Source: an uncultured Lachnospiraceae bacterium
GTDB taxonomy: Bacteria; Bacillota; Clostridia; Lachnospirales; Lachnospiraceae
DNA length: 64,000 nt
Direction of reading: 5' to 3'
Assembly: GCA_947594855.1 (NCBI GenBank)
Contig: CANQEL010000002.1
Location: 124,001-188,000, forward strand
The notes beneath the pieces are model-generated. The model was not told where the DNA came from and searched no databases. It saw only the letters and a program-made list of their open reading frames with translations. The translations under genes and the position numbers were made by a program. Below, one piece after another: positions 1-8,301 of the stretch (position 1 is the first letter of the stretch; each line of letters starts with the position of its first letter).

Positions 1-1
1 T

Positions 2-997
2 ATTGCAACAGCTCTTCAAGTTGTAAAATCATTAATATTTCCATATATTGCAGAAAAATTTGATTATGGAAAGAGTTTTGCTTCCGATAAGAGACTAGAC
101 CATAATGACAAGACAATTGAAAAAGCGCATAGGGAAGCAAATGATAAATTCAGAGATAAAAATTTGGAAAAGCATGGTACAGGATCTTGGATTAATATTT
201 TGTATCAAACCGTTCCTTATGACATAACCAAGGGGTCTAAAGACATTGGTATTAACATGGGTGGTAAATATCATCGTATGTACACTTTGGGTCATGATCC
301 AATATTAGGATGGATATTTGGCACAGTAAATATTTTGACGGATTGTATTACCTTTAATAACTTTCATAACAATCGAATTTCAAGGGTGGATCCAATAACT
401 GGCGCAAAAAAAATGGTTATCACTCCAGAAATTGTTCCAATGGGTAAGATGTTTAGTGAATGTTATCAACATATAAAAGCTGATCGTTTGAATCTTCCAG
501 CAGCTCTGTTTGCGCAGGCAAAACATTTAGAATCCGATAAATATACTAAACTTGGACTTCCTGTTCCGTTGTTGTCAAGTATAAACGAGAATTTTGCCAG
601 TAAATTGTATAGTAAAAACTATGATGAGCTGTGTTTTGCTCGCGATGTAAAAATAGTTGGCAGTTCATTTGTAGTATCAAAACTTTTTGATATTATCATT
701 GCTTTAATACATGGATTGTTTAAAAAAGAGGATGAAAATAAGGATTTGTTTGAAGTTAGAACGAGAAAGATTTTAATGATTGCCAATACTATCGCATCAA
801 CGAGTACAATAATAAATGCAGCCATTACTAGTAATCCTAAAAATCTTGATATAGGTAGTTTATTAAATACTGTTACGCATCTTTTTTCTGATATACGATT
901 AATGGTTAAAATAAAACAGGAATTTATAGAAAGTGAAATATCAGATAGATTGCAAAAAGAAATTCAGGAAATCGATAACCTTTTTGAAAATATATAA
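2..997 (+). CDS. Hypothetical protein, 5' end cut by window edge
   Basis: The reading frame is open from base 2, so the gene starts outside the window and only about 331 C-terminal residues are visible. I do not recognise the family. The visible part has a mixed polar/hydrophobic N-terminal half, a Gly/His-rich stretch (GGKYHRMYTLGHDPILGW), and a hydrophobic segment near nt 780-830 followed by a charged helical tail. It lies 22 bases before a polytopic membrane protein and the next gene follows at once, so the three are probably one operon. Codon use is AT-rich. A role in an envelope-associated or mobile-element function is possible but not shown. Confidence 0.6.
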   Translation: MATALQVVKSLIFPYIAEKFDYGKSFASDKRLDHNDKTIEKAHREANDKFRDKNLEKHGTGSWINILYQTVPYDITKGSKDIGINMGGKYHRMYTLGHDPILGWIFGTVNILTDCITFNNFHNNRISRVDPITGAKKMVITPEIVPMGKMFSECYQHIKADRLNLPAALFAQAKHLESDKYTKLGLPVPLLSSINENFASKLYSKNYDELCFARDVKIVGSSFVVSKLFDIIIALIHGLFKKEDENKDLFEVRTRKILMIANTIASTSTIINAAITSNPKNLDIGSLLNTVTHLFSDIRLMVKIKQEFIESEISDRLQKEIQEIDNLFENI

Positions 998-1019
998 ATA
1001 AAATATTGGAGTGGATGAT

Positions 1020-1832
1020 ATGGAATTGCTTAGTGAGAGCAAAAGAAAATGGCTATTATATTATGTGATTTGTACCATCATCCCCAGTGTGCTTTATTAT
1101 TTCTTTTGGGATAATCCTATTGTAAGAACAGTAGTAATAATGTTTATTGGGATTCAGGCAATAATATTTGTATTTTTTTGGCTTGTTCTCATATTTAAAT
1201 GGAAAGCACATTGCAGAATGATAGTCACATTGATTTATCTTGGTTTTACCATATATGAAGGAATAAATGGTAATTTAGTTAAGTGGTACATAATTATTCC
1301 GACTTTTTTATTTACAGAAGTATATATGTTATGGAATTTGGGAGGAGTTGTAAATTGTATAATTGCTAGTCCTCATAGAAATACATTAAATAGTAAGATT
1401 TCTGCGGGAATTGTTTTGTACAATAAATATTCTGGTGGATTGGATGTATATAATGAAAATAATGGTTTAGGTTTTTTTAAGAAAGTTCGGAAAAAGAAAG
1501 CCCCAGATTGGAAAAAACTTGGGTTTAATTATACAGCATTAGATATGTTTCAATTTGATATTGCGATAAATGGAATAGATGTATTGCAGTTTGAGATAAA
1601 AGAGCAAAAACTCGATGAAATTATTAATGATATAGATGACAAGAACGACGTTATAGCTGGTAATTCAAGAATACATGATGACAAAGTACGTATCGATAAG
1701 ATTTATGAAGAAGCAAAATCTATGGGAGTAGATTTATCTGAGTGCGGTGAAATAGGGAAAGACATTGAAATTATAAATGGTAAAAATATAAAAGCAGGGA
1801 AACCTATTCTAAAAAGAAAATTAAGAGGGTGA
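1020..1832 (+). CDS. Hypothetical membrane protein with four TM helices and cytoplasmic tail
   Basis: About 270 residues. Four hydrophobic segments lie in the first 110 residues (about 9-29, 33-58, 66-82 and 88-107), followed by a soluble, charged C-terminal domain of about 160 residues ending in a Lys/Arg cluster. I chose ATG 1020 because GGAG at 1008-1011 sits 8 bases upstream; an in-frame GTG at 1011 overlaps that site and is unlikely. It is the middle gene of a three-gene run with 6 bases to the next gene, so translation is probably coupled. No family recognised. It could anchor the neighbouring soluble proteins at the membrane (inference). Confidence 0.6.
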   Translation: MELLSESKRKWLLYYVICTIIPSVLYYFFWDNPIVRTVVIMFIGIQAIIFVFFWLVLIFKWKAHCRMIVTLIYLGFTIYEGINGNLVKWYIIIPTFLFTEVYMLWNLGGVVNCIIASPHRNTLNSKISAGIVLYNKYSGGLDVYNENNGLGFFKKVRKKKAPDWKKLGFNYTALDMFQFDIAINGIDVLQFEIKEQKLDEIINDIDDKNDVIAGNSRIHDDKVRIDKIYEEAKSMGVDLSECGEIGKDIEIINGKNIKAGKPILKRKLRG

Positions 1833-1838
1833 CAAATT

Positions 1839-2327
1839 ATGGGTAAGAAAGATAATGAAATTCAAGGGATTGATAAAAACAGTTATGGTATGAGAGTCAG
1901 AAACGGCGATAAAACATATGAGTATTCTCCTGAAATGACTCAACAGATTTATAATGGAATGATTGGTTTAGCTAATGGATTGATATCAAAAAGTGCCATG
2001 GTGACCGTTGAAAGTTTCAAGTTCCAGGTAGATTGTTATTATGCAGAATTAAGAACATATCTTATTCAACAGGAGTATAATAGTCAAAAAAGAGAACAAA
2101 CTCTTCGGTATATTGAGAGTATAACTAATCACTATATGGATGTGATAGATCAGGCTATACTTAGAGATGAGGATGATAGGAAAATAAAAGCACTCAGGAG
2201 AGCATATCAATTGTTTGCAAGCATGCATTTGGAAGCATACCGTATTTCTTTGGATAAAGATGCATCTAAACCGGTGCCTGAAAAGCCTTCTCTAATAAAG
2301 AGTATATTTACTCGTGGTAAAAAATAA
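1839..2327 (+). CDS. Hypothetical soluble protein, third gene of the cassette
   Basis: 162 residues, no signal peptide or membrane segment. The middle (about 60-145) looks helical and charged, with repeated Glu/Gln/Arg/Tyr patterns suggesting a helical bundle or coiled coil; the C-terminus is Lys/Pro-rich. ATG 1839 is preceded by an AGAGGGTG ribosome site. Only 6 bases separate it from the upstream membrane protein. No family recognised, and nothing in the sequence indicates an enzyme. It is the last intact gene of the cassette, because the following 160 bases hold no clear coding signal or hairpin. Confidence 0.6.
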   Translation: MGKKDNEIQGIDKNSYGMRVRNGDKTYEYSPEMTQQIYNGMIGLANGLISKSAMVTVESFKFQVDCYYAELRTYLIQQEYNSQKREQTLRYIESITNHYMDVIDQAILRDEDDRKIKALRRAYQLFASMHLEAYRISLDKDASKPVPEKPSLIKSIFTRGKK

Positions 2328-2490
2328 AATATGAATTATGCACCAAGGTTGAAAATGTGTTTCAAAATTCTGAGGCATAAAATGTAAATCGTCAATAGAA
2401 GAGACACGGTTATTTATTAAAATTATATAAGGTTAAAAAAAATATGCTTGCTAAAAATCTCCATGGTATGTTATATTTATTTTATAAAAA

Positions 2491-2676
2491 GTGATATTCA
2501 TAGAATTAATTACAGTCGCTATAATTGATGGAGTGTATGATAACAGGGAAGAAGAATTTATTGACTTACTGCGAAAAGCTCTTGAAATACCAAAGAAAGT
2601 TGGAAAACAGGCTTTTGGTTTGATACAGAATCTTGTTGATACAACTGATATGCTTAAAAATTTTATAGATTGGTAG
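2491..2676 (+). CDS. Small ORF, possible remnant with TerB-like start
   Basis: 61 codons from a GTG with no convincing ribosome binding site, and a stop codon (2485-2487) immediately upstream in frame. The acidic stretch AIIDGVYDNREEEFIDLL resembles the first helices of TerB-like domains, but the protein is far too short for one. It is more likely a decayed fragment than a working gene. The 163 bases before it (2328-2490) hold nothing I can identify. Confidence 0.25.
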   Translation: MIFIELITVAIIDGVYDNREEEFIDLLRKALEIPKKVGKQAFGLIQNLVDTTDMLKNFIDW

Positions 2677-2708
2677 TGTTTAACCCAAGTTAGGAGGCGA
2701 TGTATTAT

Positions 2709-2921
2709 ATGTCAAAATTTTATGCAAAAGAAGGTCAGATGAGTATGCGAAAATGTGCTTTTTGCGTAAATTATTATGACCCTACCAATAGTGTTATTGC
2801 ACCCAGACTTGGAACAGGCGCCTGGGAATATGAAGCAAACGTTAGGAAGCCATGCAGAGCGAAAGCCAATCAAGGAGTATTATCAAACAGTACTTGTTCA
2901 AAATTTGTTTGTAAAATATAA
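2709..2921 (+). CDS. Small cysteine-containing protein (putative metal-binding)
   Basis: About 70 residues with five cysteines: a CAFC pair near the N-terminus, one mid-protein in KPCRAK, and two near the end (CSKFVC). The spacing suggests a small zinc-binding fold. A perfect AGGAGG at 2692-2697 favours ATG 2709; the in-frame ATG at 2700 is only 2 bases from it. A second tiny ORF follows 7 bases later and a hairpin after that, so this looks like a short transcription unit. No family recognised. Confidence 0.45.
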   Translation: MSKFYAKEGQMSMRKCAFCVNYYDPTNSVIAPRLGTGAWEYEANVRKPCRAKANQGVLSNSTCSKFVCKI

Positions 2922-2928
2922 AGGATGA

Positions 2929-3015
2929 ATGTTATGCGCTAAAGATAAAGGCGATAGTAAGCATGATGCTGATTCGTTGTGCCACAGTTTTAAAAAAGCA
3001 ATAGAATATTTATGA
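2929..3015 (+). CDS. Putative 28-residue small protein
   Basis: A 28-codon ORF (MLCAKDKGDSKHDADSLC...) starts 8 bases after the stop of the preceding Cys-containing ORF, with an AAAGG ribosome-like site 4 bases upstream. Its stop lies 7 bases before a 12-bp inverted repeat, so it fills the whole gap between the previous gene and the putative terminator. It contains two cysteines. It may be a real small protein, or a gene remnant. Confidence 0.25.
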   Translation: MLCAKDKGDSKHDADSLCHSFKKAIEYL

Positions 3016-3021
3016 TTAAAT

Positions 3022-3067
3022 AAAGCTGTTATCTTATTGGATTGACCATTTATGGGATAACAGCTTT
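3022..3067 (+). terminator. Perfect 12-bp inverted repeat, putative terminator
   Basis: AAAGCTGTTATC (3022-3033) and GATAACAGCTTT (3056-3067) are perfect complements around a 22-base loop. The T-run is weak (TTTT then GG), so termination may be moderate. It closes the small Cys-protein unit. Confidence 0.5.
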
Positions 3068-3198
3068 TGGTTTGTGAAGATTGTTGATAAAAGGTTTACA
3101 GATAATAAATTGTTTTAGGAGGAAGATACCATGATAGTTTCAATGATTAATGAATATAATCACTATACTTAGCCAAAAATCATATTTTATGCAGGATT

Positions 3199-3426
3199 AT
3201 GGGATTGATTAACAGCGAATTATTAAATGATTCAGATAGATTAAATACAATAAATCATGAGATGAAAGCATATGGTATAGTTAGTGAACAACAGAATAGT
3301 CTTGAAGATTATCTTATTCATGTAATAGAAATGCCTGTTGAAAGCGTTGGAATAGTGTATATGGAATTATCCGCAAGTCAGAACAGTATTATTGCTAAAG
3401 TAATGTGTAGAATTATTGAAAAGTAG
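3199..3426 (+). CDS. Short hypothetical ORF, possibly degenerate
   Basis: 75 codons with no recognised domain and only a weak ribosome site (GCAGGA). Upstream, a strong AGGAGG at about 3118-3123 is followed by ATG 3131, but that frame stops after 13 codons at 3170-3172 and is not in frame with 3199. This suggests a gene whose start was separated from its body by mutation. Treat the ORF as doubtful. Confidence 0.3.
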   Translation: MGLINSELLNDSDRLNTINHEMKAYGIVSEQQNSLEDYLIHVIEMPVESVGIVYMELSASQNSIIAKVMCRIIEK

Positions 3427-3460
3427 ATGATATATAATAGCAAATGAGATAGAAAAATTG

Positions 3461-3489
3461 TTGCAGTTTTTGTGAATTGGTACCATAAT
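3461..3489 (+). promoter_or_regulatory. Putative promoter for the GNAT gene
   Basis: TTGCAG (3461-3466), a 17-base spacer, then CATAAT (3484-3489), 66 bases before the start codon at 3556. It is a moderate match to the sigma-A consensus. Confidence 0.3.
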
Positions 3490-3555
3490 ATGTAACGGAG
3501 ACATATATATTTAACACATTGCTGATATTGTCATTATTAATAAGGAGAACCTATC

Positions 3556-4065
3556 ATGATAAATTTATTGAAACTTACGGAAAACATGAAAGAAGAAATT
3601 AAAGAATTGTCCGAACTTGCAAGTTCAGTTGTAAAAGAGCATTACGACCCTATCATAGGGGCGGCGCAGAATGATTATATGATTGGGATGTTCCAGTCTC
3701 CGGAAGCTATCATGCGCCAGCTTAAAGAAGGGCATATATTTTATATTCTTACAGAGGACGGTAAATATATAGGTTATTTTGCATGTTATGGAAAAGAGGG
3801 CAAGCTTTATCTGGACAAATTTTATATTCATAAATCCTGCAGGGGAAGAGGCTATGGAAATTATATGATGGAACATATTATAGACATAGCAAAAGAAAAG
3901 GAATATCCTGCGATATTCCTTAACGTTAATAAAAATAATACGGATTCAATAGCAATATATCAAAAAATGGGATTTAAAATAATACGCTCTGAAAAAAATC
4001 CTATAGGTCATGGATTTTATATGGATGACTATGTCCTTGAGCTTACGACTTGTTGTAACGGTTAA
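3556..4065 (+). CDS. GNAT family N-acetyltransferase
   Basis: 169 residues, the usual GNAT length. The acetyl-CoA binding motif A (CRGRGYGNYMM, R-x-x-G-x-G pattern) lies near residue 95, followed by a motif B region (IFLNVNKNNTDSIAIYQKMGF). These proteins transfer an acetyl group from acetyl-CoA to an amine; the substrate cannot be read from sequence. The start ATG follows AAGGAG at good spacing. The 3' end overlaps the convergent TPM gene by 23 bases. RimI-like enzymes acting on protein N-termini share this layout, but so do small-molecule acetyltransferases. Confidence 0.85.
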   Translation: MINLLKLTENMKEEIKELSELASSVVKEHYDPIIGAAQNDYMIGMFQSPEAIMRQLKEGHIFYILTEDGKYIGYFACYGKEGKLYLDKFYIHKSCRGRGYGNYMMEHIIDIAKEKEYPAIFLNVNKNNTDSIAIYQKMGFKIIRSEKNPIGHGFYMDDYVLELTTCCNG

Positions 4066-4792
4066 TAACTGAACGTACATATATATCGTGCCTGGAGCAT
4101 ATATTTATAGATACGGGACTGCTGCTTTTAATACCGGATTTTCTGCCCAATATTATAAACAGTATTATTACGGCGGAAGATACTGCAATGGATATGAGTA
4201 AAATAAGCAGAATCATCGGAAGCCGGTCCTTCAATATATATGAAATGCTGTTTTGTCTTATATCGTTTAATGATTCCGGAGTGATTTCATTGTTACGTAC
4301 TTTTTTAAGGTTATCAATTAATTTTTCTGCTGCGGTGTAATATTCTCCTTTTTCGATATACTTATTAAGCTCTTCATTAATATAATCACATATTTCATGA
4401 GGAATATATTTAGCAGCATCATTATAACCCTGAAGTTCACAGAAAGTATTGTTTTTATCTGTATTTATCAGAAACAGTACAGTTCCTCTTGCTTCAAAAA
4501 AATTATTGTGGTCATTGTATATATCTTCAAGTTCATGCCCGATAGTATAATCATTAACGTCAGTTGTTGTTATTACCGCATATATATACTTATCATCTTT
4601 GTAAAGCTCAGATAAACCTGAAATAATGTTTATTTCTTCATAGTCAGTAAAGACATCTGCATCATCATAAAGAATAGGTGTAGTGCTGTCTGTATCAAGC
4701 TTAATTCTTTTGGCATATGCTGAGTCAGAAAAGAATGTTAATGCACAGATAAATATAAGTATGAAAATATAAAAATTGTATTTTGATTTCAT
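4043..4792 (-). CDS. TPM-domain membrane protein
   Basis: 249 residues. A signal peptide occupies about 1-27 (hydrophobic core, then DSAYA). A TPM-type domain (about 35-165) includes the typical start LYDDADVFTDYEE, YAVITTTDVNDY, and GTVLFLIN. A single membrane helix lies at about 195-215, followed by a short basic tail. TPM proteins (YgcG-like) are extracytoplasmic; some are linked to photosystem repair or phosphatase activity, but the function here is unknown. It is 9 bases downstream of the zinc-ribbon membrane protein and surely co-transcribed with it. Confidence 0.7.
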   Translation of the reverse strand: MKSKYNFYIFILIFICALTFFSDSAYAKRIKLDTDSTTPILYDDADVFTDYEEINIISGLSELYKDDKYIYAVITTTDVNDYTIGHELEDIYNDHNNFFEARGTVLFLINTDKNNTFCELQGYNDAAKYIPHEICDYINEELNKYIEKGEYYTAAEKLIDNLKKVRNNEITPESLNDIRQNSISYILKDRLPMILLILLISIAVSSAVIILFIILGRKSGIKSSSPVSINICSRHDIYVRSVINRYNKS

Positions 4793-4801
4793 GGCGCCCT
4801 C

Positions 4802-5776
4802 CTATATTATAAATGTTATTATGCACATTATAATCAGAAACAGAATAAATCCTGAAAGTACAGAGCACAGTATTACCTTTGCGGGTGACAAAGGATATTC
4901 GCCGTAAATTGTTTTATCTGTACCATTTATATAAATGTGCTTTGTAATGTTTCTGTTATTGTAGCTTAAATGCCATACCGGAATAAGAATGGCTTTTATA
5001 TTCAGGTCATATATGCTGACCGAAGTGTCTGAATTGTGTTTTGAAGAGTACATATCCAGTGAGTTCCAAAGTGTCTTGTATATCTGGTCAGTAAGCTGGT
5101 TTCGTACATTTTTGTATAATAATGAAGATTTTTTTGTTATTTTATCACAGGGTTTAATATCAGAAGATTTTTGGGAGTATGCGGTAAGCTTGTCAAAATC
5201 ATAAGGCAATAACCCCTCTAATACCATATCCGAAATGGAGTCAGATGCGCTTGACAGTACATGATGGTTCTTAAGTTCTGATTTCCTGTATATGTCATAA
5301 TAATGGGTTCGGGTTATATGTGATGAAATATCATCATCATTTTGGGTACATACTGAATGAATTTCTCCATAAGCGGATATGCTGAATAAAAATGCAGGAT
5401 AATAATCCATGCTTATGTTTTTTTCATTAAGCGCTTTGTTGAATGATGTTGATGTAAATATTTTCTTCCCGCCCCATGCGCGTAAAGAATTTACGACATC
5501 ATCCAAAGATGTTTCAAAAGGAATGTATGCTGATATATCATATATATCTTCAGGATTGATATCCGGTTTAATGTCGTCTGTTACAATGCTGTCATCCTGA
5601 ATAATATTTTTTGCTGCAATTTCATTTATATAAGAAGATTTTTTGTATAATCCATATTCAGGCATATCTATTTTGGTAACTGAAATGTCAGAATTACATT
5701 CGCTGCATGTCAGAATACCTTTATCTGTATTAAAGTCCATGATATGGCTGCAAACGGGACATTTTATTTTCAACAT
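4802..5776 (-). CDS. Zinc-ribbon membrane protein
   Basis: About 324 residues. The N-terminus carries a zinc ribbon with two CxxC pairs (CPVC near residue 5 and CSEC near 25), like the TFIIB-type ribbons found on many Firmicutes membrane proteins. A long soluble region follows, then one C-terminal hydrophobic helix (about 300-322). ATG 5776 is preferred because GGAGGTG lies just upstream of it; the in-frame ATG 5791 would put that ribosome site inside the gene. It forms a two-gene operon with the TPM protein. Function unknown, perhaps a membrane scaffold. Confidence 0.6.
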   Translation of the reverse strand: MLKIKCPVCSHIMDFNTDKGILTCSECNSDISVTKIDMPEYGLYKKSSYINEIAAKNIIQDDSIVTDDIKPDINPEDIYDISAYIPFETSLDDVVNSLRAWGGKKIFTSTSFNKALNEKNISMDYYPAFLFSISAYGEIHSVCTQNDDDISSHITRTHYYDIYRKSELKNHHVLSSASDSISDMVLEGLLPYDFDKLTAYSQKSSDIKPCDKITKKSSLLYKNVRNQLTDQIYKTLWNSLDMYSSKHNSDTSVSIYDLNIKAILIPVWHLSYNNRNITKHIYINGTDKTIYGEYPLSPAKVILCSVLSGFILFLIIMCIITFII

Positions 5777-5802
5777 GAAAAACACCTCCATTTATAATAA
5801 TT

Positions 5803-5872
5803 ATTTTACATGATAATATGAGTATGCGTCAAGAATTGCTTAATTGACGCATGTGTGCTAGAATTGCAGTAT
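5803..5872. promoter_or_regulatory. Divergent promoters sharing a 9-bp palindrome
   Basis: ATGCGTCAA (5824-5832) and TTGACGCAT (5844-5852) form a perfect inverted repeat with an 11-base centre. The left arm contains the minus-strand -35 box TTGACG, followed after 18 bases by TAAAAT (plus coordinates 5803-5808) for the zinc-ribbon gene. The right arm contains a plus-strand TTGACG with a poor -10 (CAGTAT, 5867-5872) for the methyltransferase. The symmetry may only reflect back-to-back -35 boxes, or may be an operator. Confidence 0.4.
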
Positions 5873-5894
5873 CATTTTTTGAGAGGTAAGGGTT

Positions 5895-6755
5895 ATGTAC
5901 ATTGCAGATGGCTGGAAAGATTATGAAATCATTGATACATCTTCAGGTGAAAAACTTGAGAGGTGGGGAGATTATATACTTATACGGCCCGACCCACAGG
6001 CTATATGGAAGACTGAAAAACGACATAAAGGCTGGAATAATCCCAATGCACATTATCATAGAAGTAAAAAAGGCGGGGGAGAATGGGAATTTTTTGATTT
6101 GCCAAAACAGTGGAGTATAAGTTATGGTGAGCTGAAATTTTGGCTTAAACCTTTTAATTTCAAACATACGGGATTATTTCCCGAACAGGCGGTAAACTGG
6201 GATTTTATGCGCAGAAAGATAAAAGCTGCGAAAAGAGATATAAAAGTCCTTAATCTTTTTGCATATACCGGAGGAGCAACTGTTGCCTGCGCCAAAGCGG
6301 GGGCATCAGTAACACATGTGGATGCATCAAAAGGAATGGTGACCTGGGCAAAAGAAAACGCATCATTATCAGGCCTTGCTTCGGCTCCGATAAGATACCT
6401 GGTGGATGATTGCGTTAAGTTTGTAGAGCGTGAAATAAGGAGAGGAAAACATTATGACGGAATAATAATGGATCCTCCTTCATATGGAAGGGGCCCAGGA
6501 GGAGAAGTCTGGAAAATAGAAGATAAAATCCATGAACTTGTAAAGTTATGTTCGTTTGTTATGTCAGATGAACCTCTGTTTTTTATAATTAATTCATATA
6601 CTACGGGGTTACAGCCGGCAGTTCTTTCTTATATTATTAATACGGAAATAACACCAAAATACGGTGGAAGAACGGAAGCTGATGAGATAGGTCTTCCGGT
6701 ATCTTCCAACAATCTTTTGTTTCCATGCGGAGCTACGGCCAGATGGTGTAAATAA
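5895..6755 (+). CDS. Class I SAM-dependent methyltransferase, RlmI-like
   Basis: 286 residues. The SAM-binding motif I is LNLFAYTGGATVACAKAGA (about 115-135), the acidic motif II is VTHVDASKGM, and the catalytic-type motif is IIMDPPSYGRG (about 195-205). This combination is typical of the family of 23S rRNA m5C1962 methyltransferase RlmI (Methyltrans_SAM). The N-terminal PUA domain of RlmI is not evident, so this is the shorter version common in Clostridia, and the exact RNA target is uncertain. ATG 5895 follows GAGAGG. It sits just upstream of the ribosomal protein cluster but has its own promoter region. Confidence 0.8.
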   Translation: MYIADGWKDYEIIDTSSGEKLERWGDYILIRPDPQAIWKTEKRHKGWNNPNAHYHRSKKGGGEWEFFDLPKQWSISYGELKFWLKPFNFKHTGLFPEQAVNWDFMRRKIKAAKRDIKVLNLFAYTGGATVACAKAGASVTHVDASKGMVTWAKENASLSGLASAPIRYLVDDCVKFVEREIRRGKHYDGIIMDPPSYGRGPGGEVWKIEDKIHELVKLCSFVMSDEPLFFIINSYTTGLQPAVLSYIINTEITPKYGGRTEADEIGLPVSSNNLLFPCGATARWCK

Positions 6756-6828
6756 GGATGATGGAGAGGAATGAACATTGTAGTATACAGCTTCTTTTTA
6801 ACTTTTTTGGAAAATATTAAAAAAATAC

Positions 6829-6857
6829 TTGCAATGGAGAAGAAACAGGTGTATAAT
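6829..6857 (+). promoter_or_regulatory. S10 operon promoter
   Basis: TTGCAA (6829-6834), an exact 17-base spacer, then TATAAT (6852-6857). It lies about 300 bases before rpsJ, implying a transcript leader of roughly 290 bases. Confidence 0.8.
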
Positions 6858-6863
6858 CTGAAA

Positions 6864-7154
6864 TGCTGTGTGACATTGATAGCTGTGAAGCGGAGGTTGC
6901 CACGACGCAAAATGCTATTGTTTAGTGGGTTTTTCGTGGAGCGAATGTCAGGAAATATGGATTATTTAATCCATTAATAAGATTGGCGACAAGTCACTGT
7001 ACGGATTATATATTCTGCCTGCGAGCAGATAAACGTGTTAAAAACGGGTAGTGCATTTAATTTTTTTTAGGGCAAAACACGACACACACGGATAAGTGTA
7101 CAGTCACCACTTGTCGTACTGTAGCTAAAGTGCGAAAAGGAGGCGGCTATTTTT
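6864..7154 (+). promoter_or_regulatory. Structured leader of the S10 ribosomal operon
   Basis: This roughly 290-base stretch before rpsJ has no credible gene. A long-range stem pairs 6987-7002 with 7098-7116: CGACAAGT with ACTTGTCG, and ACTGTAC with GTACAGT, with a 1/4-base internal bulge. It encloses about 95 bases. Inside are a small hairpin TCTGC/GCAGA (7014-7018/7025-7029), a stem CGTGTT/AACACG (7034-7039/7076-7081) and a U-run (7061-7068). Leaders of this operon bind a ribosomal protein (L4 in E. coli) to feed back on expression; the ligand here is unknown. Confidence 0.6.
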
Positions 7155-7496
7155 ATGGCAAATCAGAAAGTAATGAGAATTACACTCAAGGCATATGACC
7201 ACAAACTGGTTGATTATGCATCAGGAAAAATTATTGAAACTGTAAAGAAAAGCGGAGCAAAGGTGAGCGGTCCGGTACCTCTTCCTACAAAGAAGGAAGT
7301 TGTTACTATATTAAGGGCTGTTCATAAGTATAAGGATTCCAGAGAGCAGTTTGAGCAGAGAACACATAAGAGGCTCATTGATGTAATCGGACCATCACAG
7401 AAAACAGTTGATGCCCTTGCTAAGCTTGAAATGCCTGCAGGTGTTAAGATTACTATTAAGATGAAAGAAAACAAACCGGCAAAGTCTGCTAAATAA
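7155..7496 (+). CDS. rpsJ: 30S ribosomal protein S10
   Basis: 113 residues, about ten longer than most bacterial S10 because of a Lys/Ala-rich tail ([10 protein letters not shown]). The core is canonical: [13 protein letters not shown] at the start, [10 protein letters not shown], and [14 protein letters not shown]10 is part of the 30S head and, with NusB, of antitermination complexes. ATG follows AAGGAGGCGG. It is the first gene of the S10 cluster, and a 147-base gap separates it from rplC. Confidence 0.98.
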   Translation: MANQKVMRITLKAYDHKLVDYASGKIIETVKKSGAKVSGPVPLPTKKEVVTILRAVHKYKDSREQFEQRTHKRLIDVIGPSQKTVDALAKLEMPAGVKITIKMKENKPAKSAK

Positions 7497-7643
7497 CAGC
7501 TGAATATCAGGCGGCGCCGGAAAGTTATAAAGTTAAAAGCGGAAGTTATTCTAGAATGATTGCATGTTTTGTGAATAGAATCACCAAACGGTTTGATTGT
7601 TCATTATGTAATCCGCTGTAGATTAATCAGGAGGTGCGAAAGC

Positions 7644-8276
7644 ATGAAGAAAGGAATTTTAGCTAAGAAAATCGGCATGACACAGATTTTCGATGAAAAC
7701 GGTCTTTTAATTCCTGTTACAGTACTTGAGGCTGGCCCTTGTTTTGTAACACAGGTTAAGACCGCAGAAAACGATGGTTACGAAGCAGTTCAGGTTGGCT
7801 TCGGAGAGATTCGTGAAAAGCTTGTCAACAAGCCTGAAAAAGGACATTTGACAAAAGCAGGAACCCCAAACCTGAGATTTATCAAAGAATTTAAGTTTGA
7901 TAATGCAGCTGAATATGAGCTGGGACAAGAAATCAAGGCAGACATTTTTGAAGTAGGTGACAGAATTGATGTTACCGGCAAGTCAAAAGGAAAAGGTTTC
8001 CAGGGTGCGATTAAAAGACATGGACAGTCGAGAGGACCTATGGCTCACGGTTCAAAATATCATAGACATGCAGGTTCAAACGGCGCATGTTCTGACCCAA
8101 GTAAGGTATTTAAGGGAAAGAAGATGCCCGGACAGATGGGTGCTGTTAAAGTAACAGTACAGAATCTGGAGATTGTAAGAATTGATGCAGAGGACAATAT
8201 TATTCTGGTTAAAGGTGCCGTACCGGGACCAAAGAAAGCCACAGTAGTATTAAAAGAATCTGTAAAGGCTGTCTAA
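7644..8276 (+). CDS. rplC: 50S ribosomal protein L3
   Basis: 210 residues. ATG 7644 is chosen because AGGAGGTG lies just upstream and the protein then begins [16 protein letters not shown], the standard L3 start; a longer ORF from 7593 has no ribosome site. The conserved central loop ([13 protein letters not shown] and [11 protein letters not shown]) that reaches towards the peptidyl transferase centre is intact. The 147 bases before it contain a palindrome ATTCTAGAAT and weak hairpins only. Confidence 0.98.
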   Translation: MKKGILAKKIGMTQIFDENGLLIPVTVLEAGPCFVTQVKTAENDGYEAVQVGFGEIREKLVNKPEKGHLTKAGTPNLRFIKEFKFDNAAEYELGQEIKADIFEVGDRIDVTGKSKGKGFQGAIKRHGQSRGPMAHGSKYHRHAGSNGACSDPSKVFKGKKMPGQMGAVKVTVQNLEIVRIDAEDNIILVKGAVPGPKKATVVLKESVKAV

Positions 8277-8301
8277 ACTTTCAGGAAGGAGGAATACACA
8301 G

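Noticed and set aside
6771-6977. 68-codon ORF before rpsJ
   Set aside because: It contains the S10 promoter (6829-6857), shows no family features and lies in the structured leader region.
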